A DNA stretch of 64,000 bases from Desulfonema magnum (GCF_017377395.1 NZ_CP061800.1:3224001-3288000), one strand, 5' to 3'; positions 47,118 to 56,524 are shown, counted from the stretch's first letter. Translations and numbers: made by a program. Notes: generated by a model not told the origin, from the sequence alone.

Positions 47118-47612
47118 TTATTCATATTTTTCGAGAATATCAATAATGCTCTTTGAACTTGTATGCCCGTAAATATCCTCGTCAACTACCGACACAGGGG
47201 CAAGTCCGCATGCCCCCAGACACCTTATGGCTTCTAAAGAAAAACGTCTGTCCTGGCTGGTTCCTCCTTCTTTTAACTGATATTGATCACAGATTCGTCC
47301 GATGACTTCTTTTATGCCTTTTACATAACATGCGGTGCCCATACATACTTTTATGGTATGCCTGCCTTTCGGCTCCATTGAGAAAAGTGAATAAAAAGAG
47401 GCGACTCCGAAAACTTCGCTGGCGGAAAGATTAAGCCCCCGGCTGATGTGATCCATCATCTCCGCGGGCAGATAACCGACAATGTTCTGGCACTCCCTCA
47501 GAACAGGAATAACTGAACCGGATTTTGTCCGGTTTGCCGTAATAATTTCGTTAATCTTTTCCCACATATTTTCTGTAATGTCAGGGTGGTAAGGGTGTAT
47601 ATCATGCAGCAT
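47118..47612 (-). CDS. hndA: NuoE-like [2Fe-2S] subunit, HndA type
   Basis: 164 aa from the ATG at 47612 (GGGAGA 7 bases upstream), better than the ATG at 47672. NuoE fold: helical N-terminus, VIPVLRECQNIVGYLP, ASEVFGVASFYSLF, then thioredoxin-like [2Fe-2S] ligands VCMGTACYVKG and IRCLGACGLAPV. First gene of the hndABC-type operon and the partner of the NuoF-like subunit in NAD(P)H oxidation. Confidence 0.9.
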   Translation of the reverse strand: MLHDIHPYHPDITENMWEKINEIITANRTKSGSVIPVLRECQNIVGYLPAEMMDHISRGLNLSASEVFGVASFYSLFSMEPKGRHTIKVCMGTACYVKGIKEVIGRICDQYQLKEGGTSQDRRFSLEAIRCLGACGLAPVSVVDEDIYGHTSSKSIIDILEKYE

Positions 47613-47896
47613 GTTCAGGTCTCCCAATATGTTAAATGAAAAGAACTGTGAAAAAAAGCTGATGAATAGCATTCATAATCAGCAGGCCACAATTCCCCTT
47701 CTGAGGGTGAAAGCACTGTCTGAAATCATATCTCCCTGCCCCTTCAAAGGGGGAATTTCCAGTATTTCTGATTTGCTGATTATATTTCATAACAATCATA
47801 AAATGTCAATGAGATCATCTGCATCTTTCATTTTTTGAGTATGTCTTTGCTTATGACCATGGTCAGAGTCCGTTTTTTTAAAAAACAAAATCTGTT

Positions 47897-47930
47897 CAGA
47901 CTTCCGAAATTTTCAAAATTTCGGAAGTTC
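47897..47930. repeat. AGACTTCCGAA palindrome, copy 2
   Basis: Arms AGACTTCCGAAATTTT and AAAATTTCGGAAGTTCT, nearly perfect. Same family as 42546-42578. Confidence 0.65.
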
Positions 47931-48327
47931 TCACCCCGGAATCAGATGAGCAAATTTTCTGAAACTCATCACTTCCTTTTTTTTAAAATTATCATAAGAA
48001 TTACAGATAGTCGGCTCAAAAAAGACCACGCCCGCCGATTCCTGATTATTCCCAATTTCTGATATCAAATATGATCATATTACCCTGACGTGAACCAGGC
48101 AATGTCGGAAAATTTTACACTGAATTACACAATTTTCTCAAATAGATTATAATTTTTCTAATAGGGTAACAAATGGGCAATAAAAATAATTCTAAGCGTA
48201 TAACATTCTGATCTTAAAATATATAGTTTATTTTATGATAGTTCAGTCTCTGTTATTTTGTCCGGGATATGATAAAAAAATTGTAAAATTTTCCGACACC
48301 TTTTTGCTGTTTTCGGCCACTGTATGT

Positions 48328-48477
48328 TAAGTACCCGATCAAAAGTTTTTTATACATCTCTTTTTCTGCGAACAGCGGAGAAACCCGGCTTTTTCCTTCA
48401 GGGACGGCGGATCATTCCGGGAAAAAAGCCGGGTTTCTTCCCCGGGCAGATATTGAAAACTTATGGTTAGGTACTTA
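48328..48477. mobile_element. TAAGTACC-family MITE, intact copy, 150 bp
   Basis: Ends TAAGTACCCGATCAAAAGTT and, inverted, TAAGTACCTAACCATAAGTT; the core is GAAACCCGGCTTTTTCC / GGAAAAAAGCCGGGTTTC with spacer GACGGCGGATCATT. Full or partial relatives at 31428, 39582, 55513 and 57924. No coding capacity. Confidence 0.8.
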
Positions 48478-48668
48478 TGTAAAAATATATTTTATTTTAA
48501 TTTCAGGTTGTTAATAAAAAAAGCGCATTTCGGAGCAAAAAAAGGTGTCTGAAAATTTGACACTGCTCCTGCCGGGATTTTCCTGATAGTTAATCAGTTA
48601 GTTAAATATCCGTACGTTGTAATTGCTGGCATGGTTTTTTCATAAAATTGTCAGCAGTCTGACTGAAA

Positions 48669-48697
48669 ACCTCCGAGGTTTTCAAAACCTCGGAGGT
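48669..48697. repeat. ACCTCCGAGG palindrome
   Basis: Perfect 14-bp arms ACCTCCGAGGTTTT / AAAACCTCGGAGGT about a single central base. A sister of the AGACTTCCGAA palindromes. Confidence 0.7.
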
Positions 48698-48897
48698 CTG
48701 AGCCAGAAGGTCTGAGGTGATTTCTAATATATGAAAAAACAGAACTCAGATTTTTTTCATTTTTTTCGATTCTGTAACCTATCTGTAACTTTTGGTATGT
48801 TATGAAAGCATTCAGATAAAACTTTCAAAATGATGAGAGCTTGAAAATTCTGAGTGCGACGCCAGAAGCGTATCATAAAATGTTCGCACAGGTGCTT

Positions 48898-48985
48898 AAA
48901 TTATTTACAAGACAGAGCCAAACCCGTCGTGAGACGGTGACGGAAAGCCACGGGTCTTAAATGAAAAGGCATCGGGGTTGCCTTT
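48898..48985 (+). promoter_or_regulatory. GEMM (c-di-GMP-I / cGAMP) riboswitch
   Basis: Matches the GEMM core in order: AGCCAAACC, a P2 hairpin (CCGTC-GTGA-GACGG), GACGGAAAGCCACGGGTCT (consensus GACGCAAAGCCNCGGG.CU), then the P3 stem GGCA-TCGGGGT-TGCC (consensus ends GGGGUUACC). The class binds c-di-GMP, and a variant (GEMM-Ib, common in Geobacter relatives) binds cGAMP; which applies here was not determined. It lies about 190 bases before the secreted protease gene at 49175 on the same strand. A single C-to-G change in the GCAAAGCC box is noted. Confidence 0.85.
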
Positions 48986-49174
48986 TAGTAAGAGCAGAGG
49001 TGATCCGGCTTTTTTTCATTGTATAGGAAATTATAAAATTCGGCGTGCAGTCTCTGCACAGATTATATGTAATAAAAAGGGCGGTGAGAAATAGTGACGG
49101 ATCATGCCTGTCGTTTTTATCTGTAGGATATTCAAACCTTTATTTATAAATCTTAATTTATAAGGAGGCCAGGA

Positions 49175-52100
49175 ATGAACATGAAAAATGTAATGACGTA
49201 TTTTACAATGGTATTAACGCTTCTCTTCTGTGTTGCCTCACAGCAGGTTTTCGCTGAGGAAGTGATTGGTAAGACAGACGTAATTCATCAGAGCACTGCA
49301 CATCCGTATTCAGCCAAAAGTGCCGGTGAGACAGTTGAATCTTTCAAGGTCAGCAGGAAAGATGCAACATTCATTATTTTACATTTCAGCAATTTTTCCA
49401 TTAATGACCGCGATTCTGTCGAGATTAGGGACGCCAAAGGGCTTCTGCGGCAGGTCATTACAAATGATAATCCTGGCAAGACTGATTTTTGGGCATTTGC
49501 CGTGGACGGAGATACTGCTGTTGTAAATTTGATCTCAGGGGCCGCGGGACCAGAAGCCTATGGCTTTGACATTGATCAATATGGTTATGGCATAGCAACT
49601 GTAATGGCTGAATCCATATGCGGTTCTGATGACAAGGTTGATATTGAATGTGTTGCAGAGACAGAGCAGTATGAACAAGCAAAAAGTGTTGGTAAGATGC
49701 GTTTCCAGGAGGCTGGCTTGTGGTATAGCTGCACCGGGTTTTTAGTCTCTGATGAAGGTCATTTTCTTAGCAACGAACATTGTGTCAGCTCTCAGACGGT
49801 TTTAGACACGTTACAGGTTTATTTCAACTATCAGAACAGCACTTGTAACGGAGAGACATTGGCAGCCTATGACACATATTACGGGGACACCTTTCTCGTA
49901 GCCAATTACGAAAATGATTGCGCACTGATGACCTTGGAAGGAAACCCCCAGTCTGAATATGGTTACCTGGCGCTTGATCCCAGGGATATGGTGCTGAACG
50001 AAACAATTTACATCCCGCAACATCCTGGCGGATATCCAAAAGAATATGACGAAGGACCGGTTGTCGCTCCTGTTGCTGATGGTGAGACACCAGACAGCGA
50101 TTTCGGATACAGGGCTGATACAGAAGGCGGAAGTTCCGGTTCCCCTGTACTCTCCATGACAGACCACAAAGTTGTTGGTTTGCACCATTGGGGAGGTTGT
50201 GATTCTGAGCGCGGACACAACCAGGGTGTGCTTATGAAAAATGTTTATCCTGTGATTGAGTCGTTTTTACCTGCTGGTTCATCGTGGCATGTTGCCGTAA
50301 ATGGCTCAGATACAGCCGGAGATGGTTCTCCTGACAATCCTTTCGGAACCATCCGGCATGCCATTGATATGGCGAAAAATGGCGACAGAGTAATCGTTGC
50401 CGACGGCACTTATACTGGCTCGGGCAATAAGAATTTGGATTTCAAAGGCAAAGCCATAACGGTTCAGTCTGAAAACGGGCCTGATCATTGTATGATCAAC
50501 TGTGAAAATAAGGGACGGGCTTTCTGTTTTCATAACGGAGAAGATGGAAACTCGGTGCTGTCCGGCTTTACCATTATTAATGGTCTGGCAGAGGACGGCG
50601 GCGGAATTTATTGCAATAATTCCTCCCCGGCGATTACCAACTGCACTGTCAGCGGAAATTCCGCGAACAACTACGGCGGCGGAATTTATTGCTATGATTC
50701 CTCCTCCCCGGTGATTACCAACTGCATTGTCAGCGGGAATTCAGCAGACGTGGGCGGCGGGATGTCTTGCTATAATTCTTCATCTCCGACCCTTACCAAC
50801 TGCACTGTCAGGGGGAACTCGGCAGAGGACGGCGGCGGGATTCATTGTTATGCTTCCTCTCCGGCGATTACCAACTGCATTGTCAGCGGGAATTCGGCAG
50901 ATGTGGGCGGCGGGATGAGTTGCTATGATACCTCTGCCCCGACCCTTGTCAACTGCACTGTCAGCAGGAATTCGGCAAATAACAGCGGCGGCGGGATGAG
51001 TTGCTATGATTCTTCTGCCCCCACGATCACCAACTGTATTTTCTGGGGGGATTCGCCGAATGAATTTTTCATCAATGCCACTCCGGTTGTCACGTATTCT
51101 GATATACAGGGGGGATACACCGGCACTGGCAATATTAATGCGGATCCGATGTTTGCTGACCCCGGGAACGACGATTATCATCTCACAGAGGGTTCTCTCT
51201 GTATTGACACAGGATCAGATAACGCACCTGACGATGACCTTGACGGTAATCAGAGGCCCCGGGGGATCGGGACTGATATGGGGGCTTATGAATGCTTTTT
51301 TTTCCCCGGGTGTGGCGGCAGAGATGATTTTGAAACAGGGACGCTCAGCAGACTTCCCTGGCACACAGGCGGTGACGGGGTCTGGCGTGTGCAGAACGAA
51401 ACAATGCACGGCGGTTCCTATGCGGCAGAGGCTCCTGTTTCTATTGCTGATAGCCAGTCAGCATATCTTGAGATGACACTGAATATCAGCTCACCGGGTT
51501 CTGTTTCCTTCTGGTTCAAAGTATCTTCGGAAAACCGATATGATTATCTCCATTTCTGGATTGATGAGGATCGCAAAAAAAGCTGGGCTGGTGAGCTTGA
51601 TTGGACCCGGGCAGAATTTGATGTGGGTTCGGGAGAGCATACATTCCGATGGGTGTATAGCAAAGATGGTTCTGTATCAAGAGGACAAGATACCGCATGG
51701 ATAGATGATGTTTCACTACCTGCCTGTGATTCTGACTCTGACGGCGACGGCATTTCTGATGATGATGACAACTGCCCTGATGCTTCCAATCCGGATCAGA
51801 CTGACGCTGATGCAGACGGATGGGGGGCCGTCTGTGAGTGTGATGATGACGATGGAAATGTGAATCCCGGCGCGGCAGAGGTCTGTAACGGCACTGATGA
51901 TAACTGCGACGGCAGTGTTGATGAAGGATTAACTGGCTGCGAACAGGACTGCCACGGAGACTGGGGCGGCACCGCTTATACGGACAACTGCGGCGAATGT
52001 GTCGGCGGCAACACCGGAAAGACGGCCTGCGAACAGGACTGTAACGGCGACTGGGGCGGAACTGCCTATACGGACAACTGCGGTGAATGCGTAGGCGGCA

Positions 52101-54484
52101 ACACCGGAAAGACGGCCTGCGAAAAAGACTGCCACGGCGACTGGGGCGGAACTGCCTATACGGACAACTGCGGTGAATGCGTAGGCGGCAACACCGGGAA
52201 AACGGCCTGCGAAAAAGACTGCCACGGTGACTGGGGCGGAACTGCCACGACTGACAACTGCGGTGAGTGCGTGGACGGAAACACCGGGAAAACGGCCTGC
52301 GAAAAAGACTGCAACGGTGACTGGGGCGGAACTGCCACGACTGACAACTGCGGCGAATGTGTCGGCGGCAACACCGGAAAGACGGCCTGCGAAAAAGACT
52401 GCAACGGTGACTGGGGCGGAACTGCCACGACTGACAACTGCGGTGAGTGCGTGGACGGAAACACCGGGAAAACGGCCTGCGAAAAAGACTGCCACGGCGA
52501 CTGGGGCGGAACTGCCACGACTGACAACTGCGGTGAGTGCGTGGACGGAAACACCGGGAAAACGGCCTGCGAAAAAGACTGCCACGGTGACTGGGGCGGA
52601 ACTGCCACGACTGACAACTGCGGTGAGTGCGTGGACGGCAACACCGGGAAAACGGCCTGCGAAAAAGACTGCCACGGTGACTGGGGCGGAACTGCCACGA
52701 CTGACAACTGCGGTGAGTGCGTGGGCGGAAACACCGGAAAGACAGCCTGCGAAAAAGACTGCCACGGCGACTGGGGCGGAACCGCCACGACAGATAACTG
52801 CGATGAGTGCGTGGGCGGAAACACCGGGAAAACTGCTTGCGAAAAAGACTGCCACGAAGACTGGGGCGGAACTGCCACGACTGACAACTGCGGCGAATGT
52901 GTCGGCGGCAACACCGGAAAGACGGCCTGCGAAAAAGACTGCAACGGTGACTGGGGCGGAACTGCCACGACTGACAACTGCGGTGAGTGCGTGGACGGAA
53001 ACACCGGGAAAACGGCCTGCGAAAAAGACTGCCACGGTGACTGGGGCGGAACTGCCACGACTGACAACTGCGGTGAGTGCGTGGACGGCAACACCGGGAA
53101 AACGGCCTGCGAAAAAGACTGCCACGGTGACTGGGGCGGAACTGCCACGACGGACAATTGCGGCGAGTGTGTCGGCGGAAACACGGGAAAGACGGCATGT
53201 GTTCAGGACTGTAACGGCGACTGGGGCGGAACCGCCACGACAGATAACTGCGATGAGTGCGTGGGCGGAAACACCGGGAAAACTGCTTGCGAAAAAGACT
53301 GCCACGAAGACTGGGGCGGAACCGCTTATACTGACAACTGCGGTGAGTGTGTCGGCGGAAACACCGGAAAGGTACCATGTGTTCAGGACTGCAACGGTGA
53401 CTGGGGCGGCACAGTAATGGATGAAGATCAGGACAATGTTTGCGATGATGTGGATAATTGCCTCGGTATCCCAAATACGGATCAGGCAAACACCGACAAC
53501 GACGCTCTCGGAGACGCATGTGATAATTGTGTCAGTGTTTCCAACCCGGATCAGACCGATACAGACGGCGATGCTCTGGGAGATGTCTGCGACAATTGTC
53601 CTGATATTGAAAACCCGAACCAGGACGACACTGACAGTGATGAAATCGGAGATGCCTGCGATAACTGTCCTGAAACTGAAAACCCGGATCAGGAAGACGC
53701 TGACGATGACCAAGTCGGAGATATCTGTGACAACTGTCCTGATGATGCCAATGCGAGCCAGGAAGACGAAGACGGGGATACCATCGGAGATATCTGTGAC
53801 AACTGCATCAGCATCTCCAATTCGGATCAGGCAGACACGGACGGCGACGGCACAGGCGATATTTGCGATGAGTGCGTTGATGTTGATTCTGATGGTGTTT
53901 GTGACGAAGAAGACAACTGCCCCGGCACTCCCAACCCGGATCAGACAGATGCTGACAACGACGGCCTGGGCGACGCCTGTGATGACTGTCTCGATATGGA
54001 TCAGGACACTGTTTGCGACGAAGAAGACAACTGCCCCGGCACTTCCAACCCGAATCAGGCGGATGCTGACAACGACGGCGCGGGAGATGCCTGTGACAAC
54101 TGCTCTGACCATGTTAATCCGGAACAGGAGGACACAGATAATGACAATGTGGGAGATGCCTGTGATAACTGCGTGAGTGCTTCCAACCCGGATCAGACGG
54201 ACACGGATAACGACGGTCAGGGAGATGCGTGTGACCAATGTCCCGAAGATCCGTATAAAATCGAACCAGGCAACTGCGGCTGCGGTGTTCCTGATGACAG
54301 AACCGGCGATCTTAATAACGACTGCGTTATAGACCGTGACGATATTAATATTATCAAAAATTATCGCAACCAGGATGCCGAGGTTTGCCCGGAATGTGAC
54401 ATTGACGGAAACGGAACAATCACCATTGTGGACGCGAGAAAACTCGTGCTGCTGTGCGACTGTCCGAGATGTGTCTGTGATTAG
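49175..54484 (+). CDS. Giant secreted trypsin-like protease / beta-helix / TSP3 protein with dockerin
   Basis: 1769 aa; AAGGAGG lies 6 bases before the ATG. Signal peptide about 1-27 (ends QQVFAEE). A trypsin-like domain (about 165-365) shows FLSNEHC (His), ENDCALMTL (Asp) and EGGSSGSPVL (Ser), with LHHWGGCD after it. A DUF1565/right-handed beta-helix follows (about 370-710: VNGSDTAGDGSPDNPFGTI, repeated GGGI/M-C-Y and ITNCTVSGNSA), then a MAM- or lectin-like jelly roll (about 710-850), a MopE motif (NPGAAEVCNGTDDNCDG) and sixteen 30-aa Cys-rich repeats plus a partial one (51940-53410). Calcium-binding thrombospondin type 3 repeats (53420-54240) and a C-terminal dockerin-like pair of loops (GDLNNDCVIDRDD, CDIDGNGTITIVDARK) end the protein. 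All three catalytic residues are present. Probably surface-bound via its dockerin and turned on by the cyclic-dinucleotide riboswitch. Confidence 0.88.
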   Translation: MNMKNVMTYFTMVLTLLFCVASQQVFAEEVIGKTDVIHQSTAHPYSAKSAGETVESFKVSRKDATFIILHFSNFSINDRDSVEIRDAKGLLRQVITNDNPGKTDFWAFAVDGDTAVVNLISGAAGPEAYGFDIDQYGYGIATVMAESICGSDDKVDIECVAETEQYEQAKSVGKMRFQEAGLWYSCTGFLVSDEGHFLSNEHCVSSQTVLDTLQVYFNYQNSTCNGETLAAYDTYYGDTFLVANYENDCALMTLEGNPQSEYGYLALDPRDMVLNETIYIPQHPGGYPKEYDEGPVVAPVADGETPDSDFGYRADTEGGSSGSPVLSMTDHKVVGLHHWGGCDSERGHNQGVLMKNVYPVIESFLPAGSSWHVAVNGSDTAGDGSPDNPFGTIRHAIDMAKNGDRVIVADGTYTGSGNKNLDFKGKAITVQSENGPDHCMINCENKGRAFCFHNGEDGNSVLSGFTIINGLAEDGGGIYCNNSSPAITNCTVSGNSANNYGGGIYCYDSSSPVITNCIVSGNSADVGGGMSCYNSSSPTLTNCTVRGNSAEDGGGIHCYASSPAITNCIVSGNSADVGGGMSCYDTSAPTLVNCTVSRNSANNSGGGMSCYDSSAPTITNCIFWGDSPNEFFINATPVVTYSDIQGGYTGTGNINADPMFADPGNDDYHLTEGSLCIDTGSDNAPDDDLDGNQRPRGIGTDMGAYECFFFPGCGGRDDFETGTLSRLPWHTGGDGVWRVQNETMHGGSYAAEAPVSIADSQSAYLEMTLNISSPGSVSFWFKVSSENRYDYLHFWIDEDRKKSWAGELDWTRAEFDVGSGEHTFRWVYSKDGSVSRGQDTAWIDDVSLPACDSDSDGDGISDDDDNCPDASNPDQTDADADGWGAVCECDDDDGNVNPGAAEVCNGTDDNCDGSVDEGLTGCEQDCHGDWGGTAYTDNCGECVGGNTGKTACEQDCNGDWGGTAYTDNCGECVGGNTGKTACEKDCHGDWGGTAYTDNCGECVGGNTGKTACEKDCHGDWGGTATTDNCGECVDGNTGKTACEKDCNGDWGGTATTDNCGECVGGNTGKTACEKDCNGDWGGTATTDNCGECVDGNTGKTACEKDCHGDWGGTATTDNCGECVDGNTGKTACEKDCHGDWGGTATTDNCGECVDGNTGKTACEKDCHGDWGGTATTDNCGECVGGNTGKTACEKDCHGDWGGTATTDNCDECVGGNTGKTACEKDCHEDWGGTATTDNCGECVGGNTGKTACEKDCNGDWGGTATTDNCGECVDGNTGKTACEKDCHGDWGGTATTDNCGECVDGNTGKTACEKDCHGDWGGTATTDNCGECVGGNTGKTACVQDCNGDWGGTATTDNCDECVGGNTGKTACEKDCHEDWGGTAYTDNCGECVGGNTGKVPCVQDCNGDWGGTVMDEDQDNVCDDVDNCLGIPNTDQANTDNDALGDACDNCVSVSNPDQTDTDGDALGDVCDNCPDIENPNQDDTDSDEIGDACDNCPETENPDQEDADDDQVGDICDNCPDDANASQEDEDGDTIGDICDNCISISNSDQADTDGDGTGDICDECVDVDSDGVCDEEDNCPGTPNPDQTDADNDGLGDACDDCLDMDQDTVCDEEDNCPGTSNPNQADADNDGAGDACDNCSDHVNPEQEDTDNDNVGDACDNCVSASNPDQTDTDNDGQGDACDQCPEDPYKIEPGNCGCGVPDDRTGDLNNDCVIDRDDINIIKNYRNQDAEVCPECDIDGNGTITIVDARKLVLLCDCPRCVCD
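51940..53410 (+). repeat. 90-bp tandem repeat, 16 full units plus a partial one
   Basis: Each 90-bp unit encodes 30 aa with DWGGTATTDNCGECVGGN and six-residue Cys spacing (KTACEKDC). Units differ mainly at HGD/NGD, TAT/TAY and VGG/VDG; several neighbouring units are identical, implying recent slippage or unequal crossover. The multiple-of-three unit keeps long frames open on all strands, which produces large false ORFs. Confidence 0.95.
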
Positions 54485-54531
54485 CCTCAGAAACTGAGTG
54501 TGTCATTGTTCCGGCTGTTGGAAAAGATTTA

Positions 54532-54566
54532 TGCGGGGGCGGGATTTTCAGACCGTCCCCGCCCGC
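54532..54566 (+). terminator. GC-rich hairpin after the protease gene
   Basis: GCGGGGGCGGGA and GTCCCCGCCCGC form a strong hairpin 48 bases after the stop codon, but no T run follows, so it may only stabilise or separate transcripts ahead of the gene at 54615. Confidence 0.5.
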
Positions 54567-54614
54567 GGCCCGAAGCAATGAACAAAACCGACATATTTTA
54601 AGGAGAATATTATC

Positions 54615-55223
54615 ATGAAAAAACAGGGAAAAAAAATTCTGATTTGTTTGACAGCGACTCTCACAGCAGTGTTTTTCATTGCTCAGGTATGGGCCGCAAA
54701 TCTGTCTTTTGACCCGTCTGATATGGTCATCCGCGTTGGCGGGATGACCGATGTGGATATTATTGTTTCGGGGCTGGAAAATGATGATCTGGGCACATTT
54801 GATTTCAACGTAAATTATGACGATACAGTTTTGGATTTTACTGGTTACACGCTGGGAAGCGGATTGGGAATTGTCAGTTCGGATGGTTCAGGGGATGCGG
54901 AAGACTGGAGCGAGGGCGATCTCGGAGGCGGCAGGATACATCTCAGTGAGCTTTCCATCCTTGATGATCTGAGTTCCCAGCCGGATGCTTTCACCCTGGC
55001 AACACTTTCTTTTACCGGAAGCGGCTTTGGAATTAGTGACCTGTCATTTTCCGAAAGCGATCCGAATTTACCAATTCTCAGCGATTTATGGGCGGACCCG
55101 CTTTCCTCAGCCCTGGAAAGCGGAAGTGTCAGTGTCAACGCAGTTCCCATCCCCGGTGCGTTATGGCTTCTCGGCTGCGGGTTGATCAGCCTTGCGGGGA
55201 TCAGGCGGAGAGTTAAAGAATAA
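54615..55223 (+). CDS. Cohesin-like secreted protein with PEP-CTERM-like anchor
   Basis: 202 aa; AAGGAGAAT precedes the ATG. Signal peptide about 1-28 (ends QVWAAN). About 29-175 is a single beta-sandwich resembling cohesin: SDMVIRVGGMTDVDIIVSG, GTFDFNVNYDDTVLDFTGY, LSELSILDDLSS and LATLSFTG. The C-terminus is a sorting signal of the PEP-CTERM type: VPIPGALWLLGCGLISLAG followed by IRRR, with a Cys in the helix. Proteins of this form are exported and cut by an exosortase; no exosortase gene is in the window. It directly follows a dockerin-bearing protease gene (130-base gap) and could be its surface docking partner. Cohesin assignment rests on sequence pattern only. Confidence 0.78.
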   Translation: MKKQGKKILICLTATLTAVFFIAQVWAANLSFDPSDMVIRVGGMTDVDIIVSGLENDDLGTFDFNVNYDDTVLDFTGYTLGSGLGIVSSDGSGDAEDWSEGDLGGGRIHLSELSILDDLSSQPDAFTLATLSFTGSGFGISDLSFSESDPNLPILSDLWADPLSSALESGSVSVNAVPIPGALWLLGCGLISLAGIRRRVKE

Positions 55224-55261
55224 GGAATTTCCCCAAAAATAAAATACCCGGAAATATAAAA

Positions 55262-55305
55262 ACGTGCGGTGGGTTCCGCTTCGCTCCACCCACCCCACAT
55301 TTTTT
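55262..55305 (+). terminator. Terminator-like hairpin after the cohesin-like gene
   Basis: GTGCGGTGGG and CCCACCCCAC can pair around TTCCGCTTCGCT, followed by ATTTTTTA. It lies 40 bases after the stop at 55223. Confidence 0.55.
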
Positions 55306-55512
55306 ATCGGATATGAAATTTTCACAAGCATTTTTTTGGGTGTAATTCACGATTGTCAGTCCAACAAATTTTTAACTTGTTAATATTTTAAATATCAACA
55401 GGTTATAAAATTGTTAATTTTTTTACTGACAGTCTTGAATTATACCCATTTTTTTTCTTGTCTGTATATAAAAAGATGGTATAAGGTCATTATTCAAATT
55501 TTAGGGAAATTA

Positions 55513-55660
55513 TAAGTATCCGATCAAAAGTCTTTGATACATCCTTTTCCGAACAGCGGAGAAACCCGGGTTTTTCCTTCACGGGCAGCAGGTCATTCTG
55601 GTAAAAAAAGCCGGGTTTCTTCCCCGGGAAAAATATCGAAAACTTATGGTTAGGTACTTA
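55513..55660. mobile_element. TAAGTACC-family MITE, intact copy, 148 bp
   Basis: Ends TAAGTATCCGATCAAAAGT and GAAAACTTATGGTTAGGTAC, with the same palindromic core as the copy at 48328. Internal changes (GGGCAGCAGGTCATT) show divergence between copies. Confidence 0.8.
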
Positions 55661-55732
55661 TCAGCTTCGTCCCTGAGCAGTATTTTTGAATGATAAGTCA
55701 GAAAGTTTCCGGAGAATGAGGATGGCAGAAAT

Positions 55733-56302
55733 ATGAGTTCAGATAAAAATAAGCGTTTGATTACTAAAGAATTACTGATACTGGCAGATAAAAACGATCA
55801 GATTGTCGGATATGACACCAAAGAGAAGTGCCATCAGGGAGAAGGTCTCCTCCACCGAGCCTTTTCAATATTCATTTTTAACGATCATAAGCAGGTACTG
55901 ATGCAAAAGCGAAGCACTGAAAAGCTCCTCTGGCCCTTTTACTGGTCCAACAGTGTTTGCAGTCATCCCCGCAAAGGAGAACGCTATGAAGAAGCAGCGA
56001 TAAGGCGATTAAATGAAGAACTGGGATTTGAAACATCTTTGCAATTTTTATTTAAATTTCAGTACCAGGCACAATTCAAAAATATTGGTTCTGAAAATGA
56101 GATATGCTCGGTTTATATCGGAAAAGCCAACGGAACTGTCCAAGCAAACCCGAGTGAAATCGCTGAGTGGAAATACTCAGATATTAGAGAATTAACTGAA
56201 GATGTTCAGGCTCATCCTCATCGCTATACACCGTGGTTTAAAATGGAATGGGAGGAAATTCAGACGCGTTTTTGTCCCCAAATTGAAAATTTATATGTAT
56301 GA
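55733..56302 (+). CDS. idi: Isopentenyl-diphosphate delta-isomerase (type 1)
   Basis: 189 aa. Interconverts isopentenyl and dimethylallyl diphosphate, the isoprenoid building blocks. Nudix-fold features: HRAFSIFIFNDHKQVLMQKRS, the catalytic Cys in WSNSVCSHPRKGE, the Nudix box EEAAIRRLNEELGF (modified), and the second catalytic Glu region ENEICSVYIGK. Length fits the family. A GAGGA lies about 15 bases before the ATG, a long spacing. Ends next to the CTCGTTCCCAGGC repeat element. No mevalonate or MEP genes are adjacent. Confidence 0.9.
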   Translation: MSSDKNKRLITKELLILADKNDQIVGYDTKEKCHQGEGLLHRAFSIFIFNDHKQVLMQKRSTEKLLWPFYWSNSVCSHPRKGERYEEAAIRRLNEELGFETSLQFLFKFQYQAQFKNIGSENEICSVYIGKANGTVQANPSEIAEWKYSDIRELTEDVQAHPHRYTPWFKMEWEEIQTRFCPQIENLYV

Positions 56303-56329
56303 AAGTGTTAGGTGTCAAGTACTAAAATT

Positions 56330-56524
56330 CTCGTTCCCAGGCTCTGCCTGGGAACGCATACTCAGAGGCTCTGCCTCGTGTGTCAGCGCACGGCAGATAA
56401 TTCACGAGATTGCCACAAAGGCTCTGCTTCATGTGTCAGCGTGCAGCCGATCACTCACCTGAGGGAGATGCCACGCAAGGCAGAGCCTTGGGGTATGCGT
56501 TCCCAGGCGGAGCCTGGGAACGAG
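56330..56524. repeat. 195-bp palindromic element CTCGTTCCCAGGC
   Basis: Outer inverted repeats CTCGTTCCCAGGCTCTGCCT and its complement ending GGGAACGAG, each itself a small hairpin, with nested GAGGCTCTGCCTC and AAGGCAGAGCCTT hairpins. Non-coding; REP/MITE-like. It lies between idi and purB. Confidence 0.75.

Larger units (their letters stand above)
47673..49174. other. Long intergenic region ahead of the GEMM-controlled surface gene
   Basis: About 1.5 kb with no gene; a short open frame at 47611-48062 shows no family features. It carries a palindrome (47897-47930), AT-rich DNA (about 48050-48290), an intact MITE (48328-48477), another palindrome (48669-48697) and the riboswitch (48898-48985). 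It separates the divergent hnd operon and surface gene. Confidence 0.65.
55224..55732. other. Intergenic region with terminator and MITE
   Basis: No gene. A terminator-like hairpin lies at 55262-55305, AT-rich sequence to 55500, and an intact TAAGTACC-family MITE at 55513-55660. Confidence 0.6.

Noticed and set aside
51516..53519. A 667-aa minus-strand open frame, and others over the same DNA (51929-54238 minus, 52156-53184 minus, 52227-53417 plus)
   Set aside because: They arise because the 90-bp repeat is a multiple of three and GC-skewed; the sense frame has a start, signal peptide and recognised domains, the others none.
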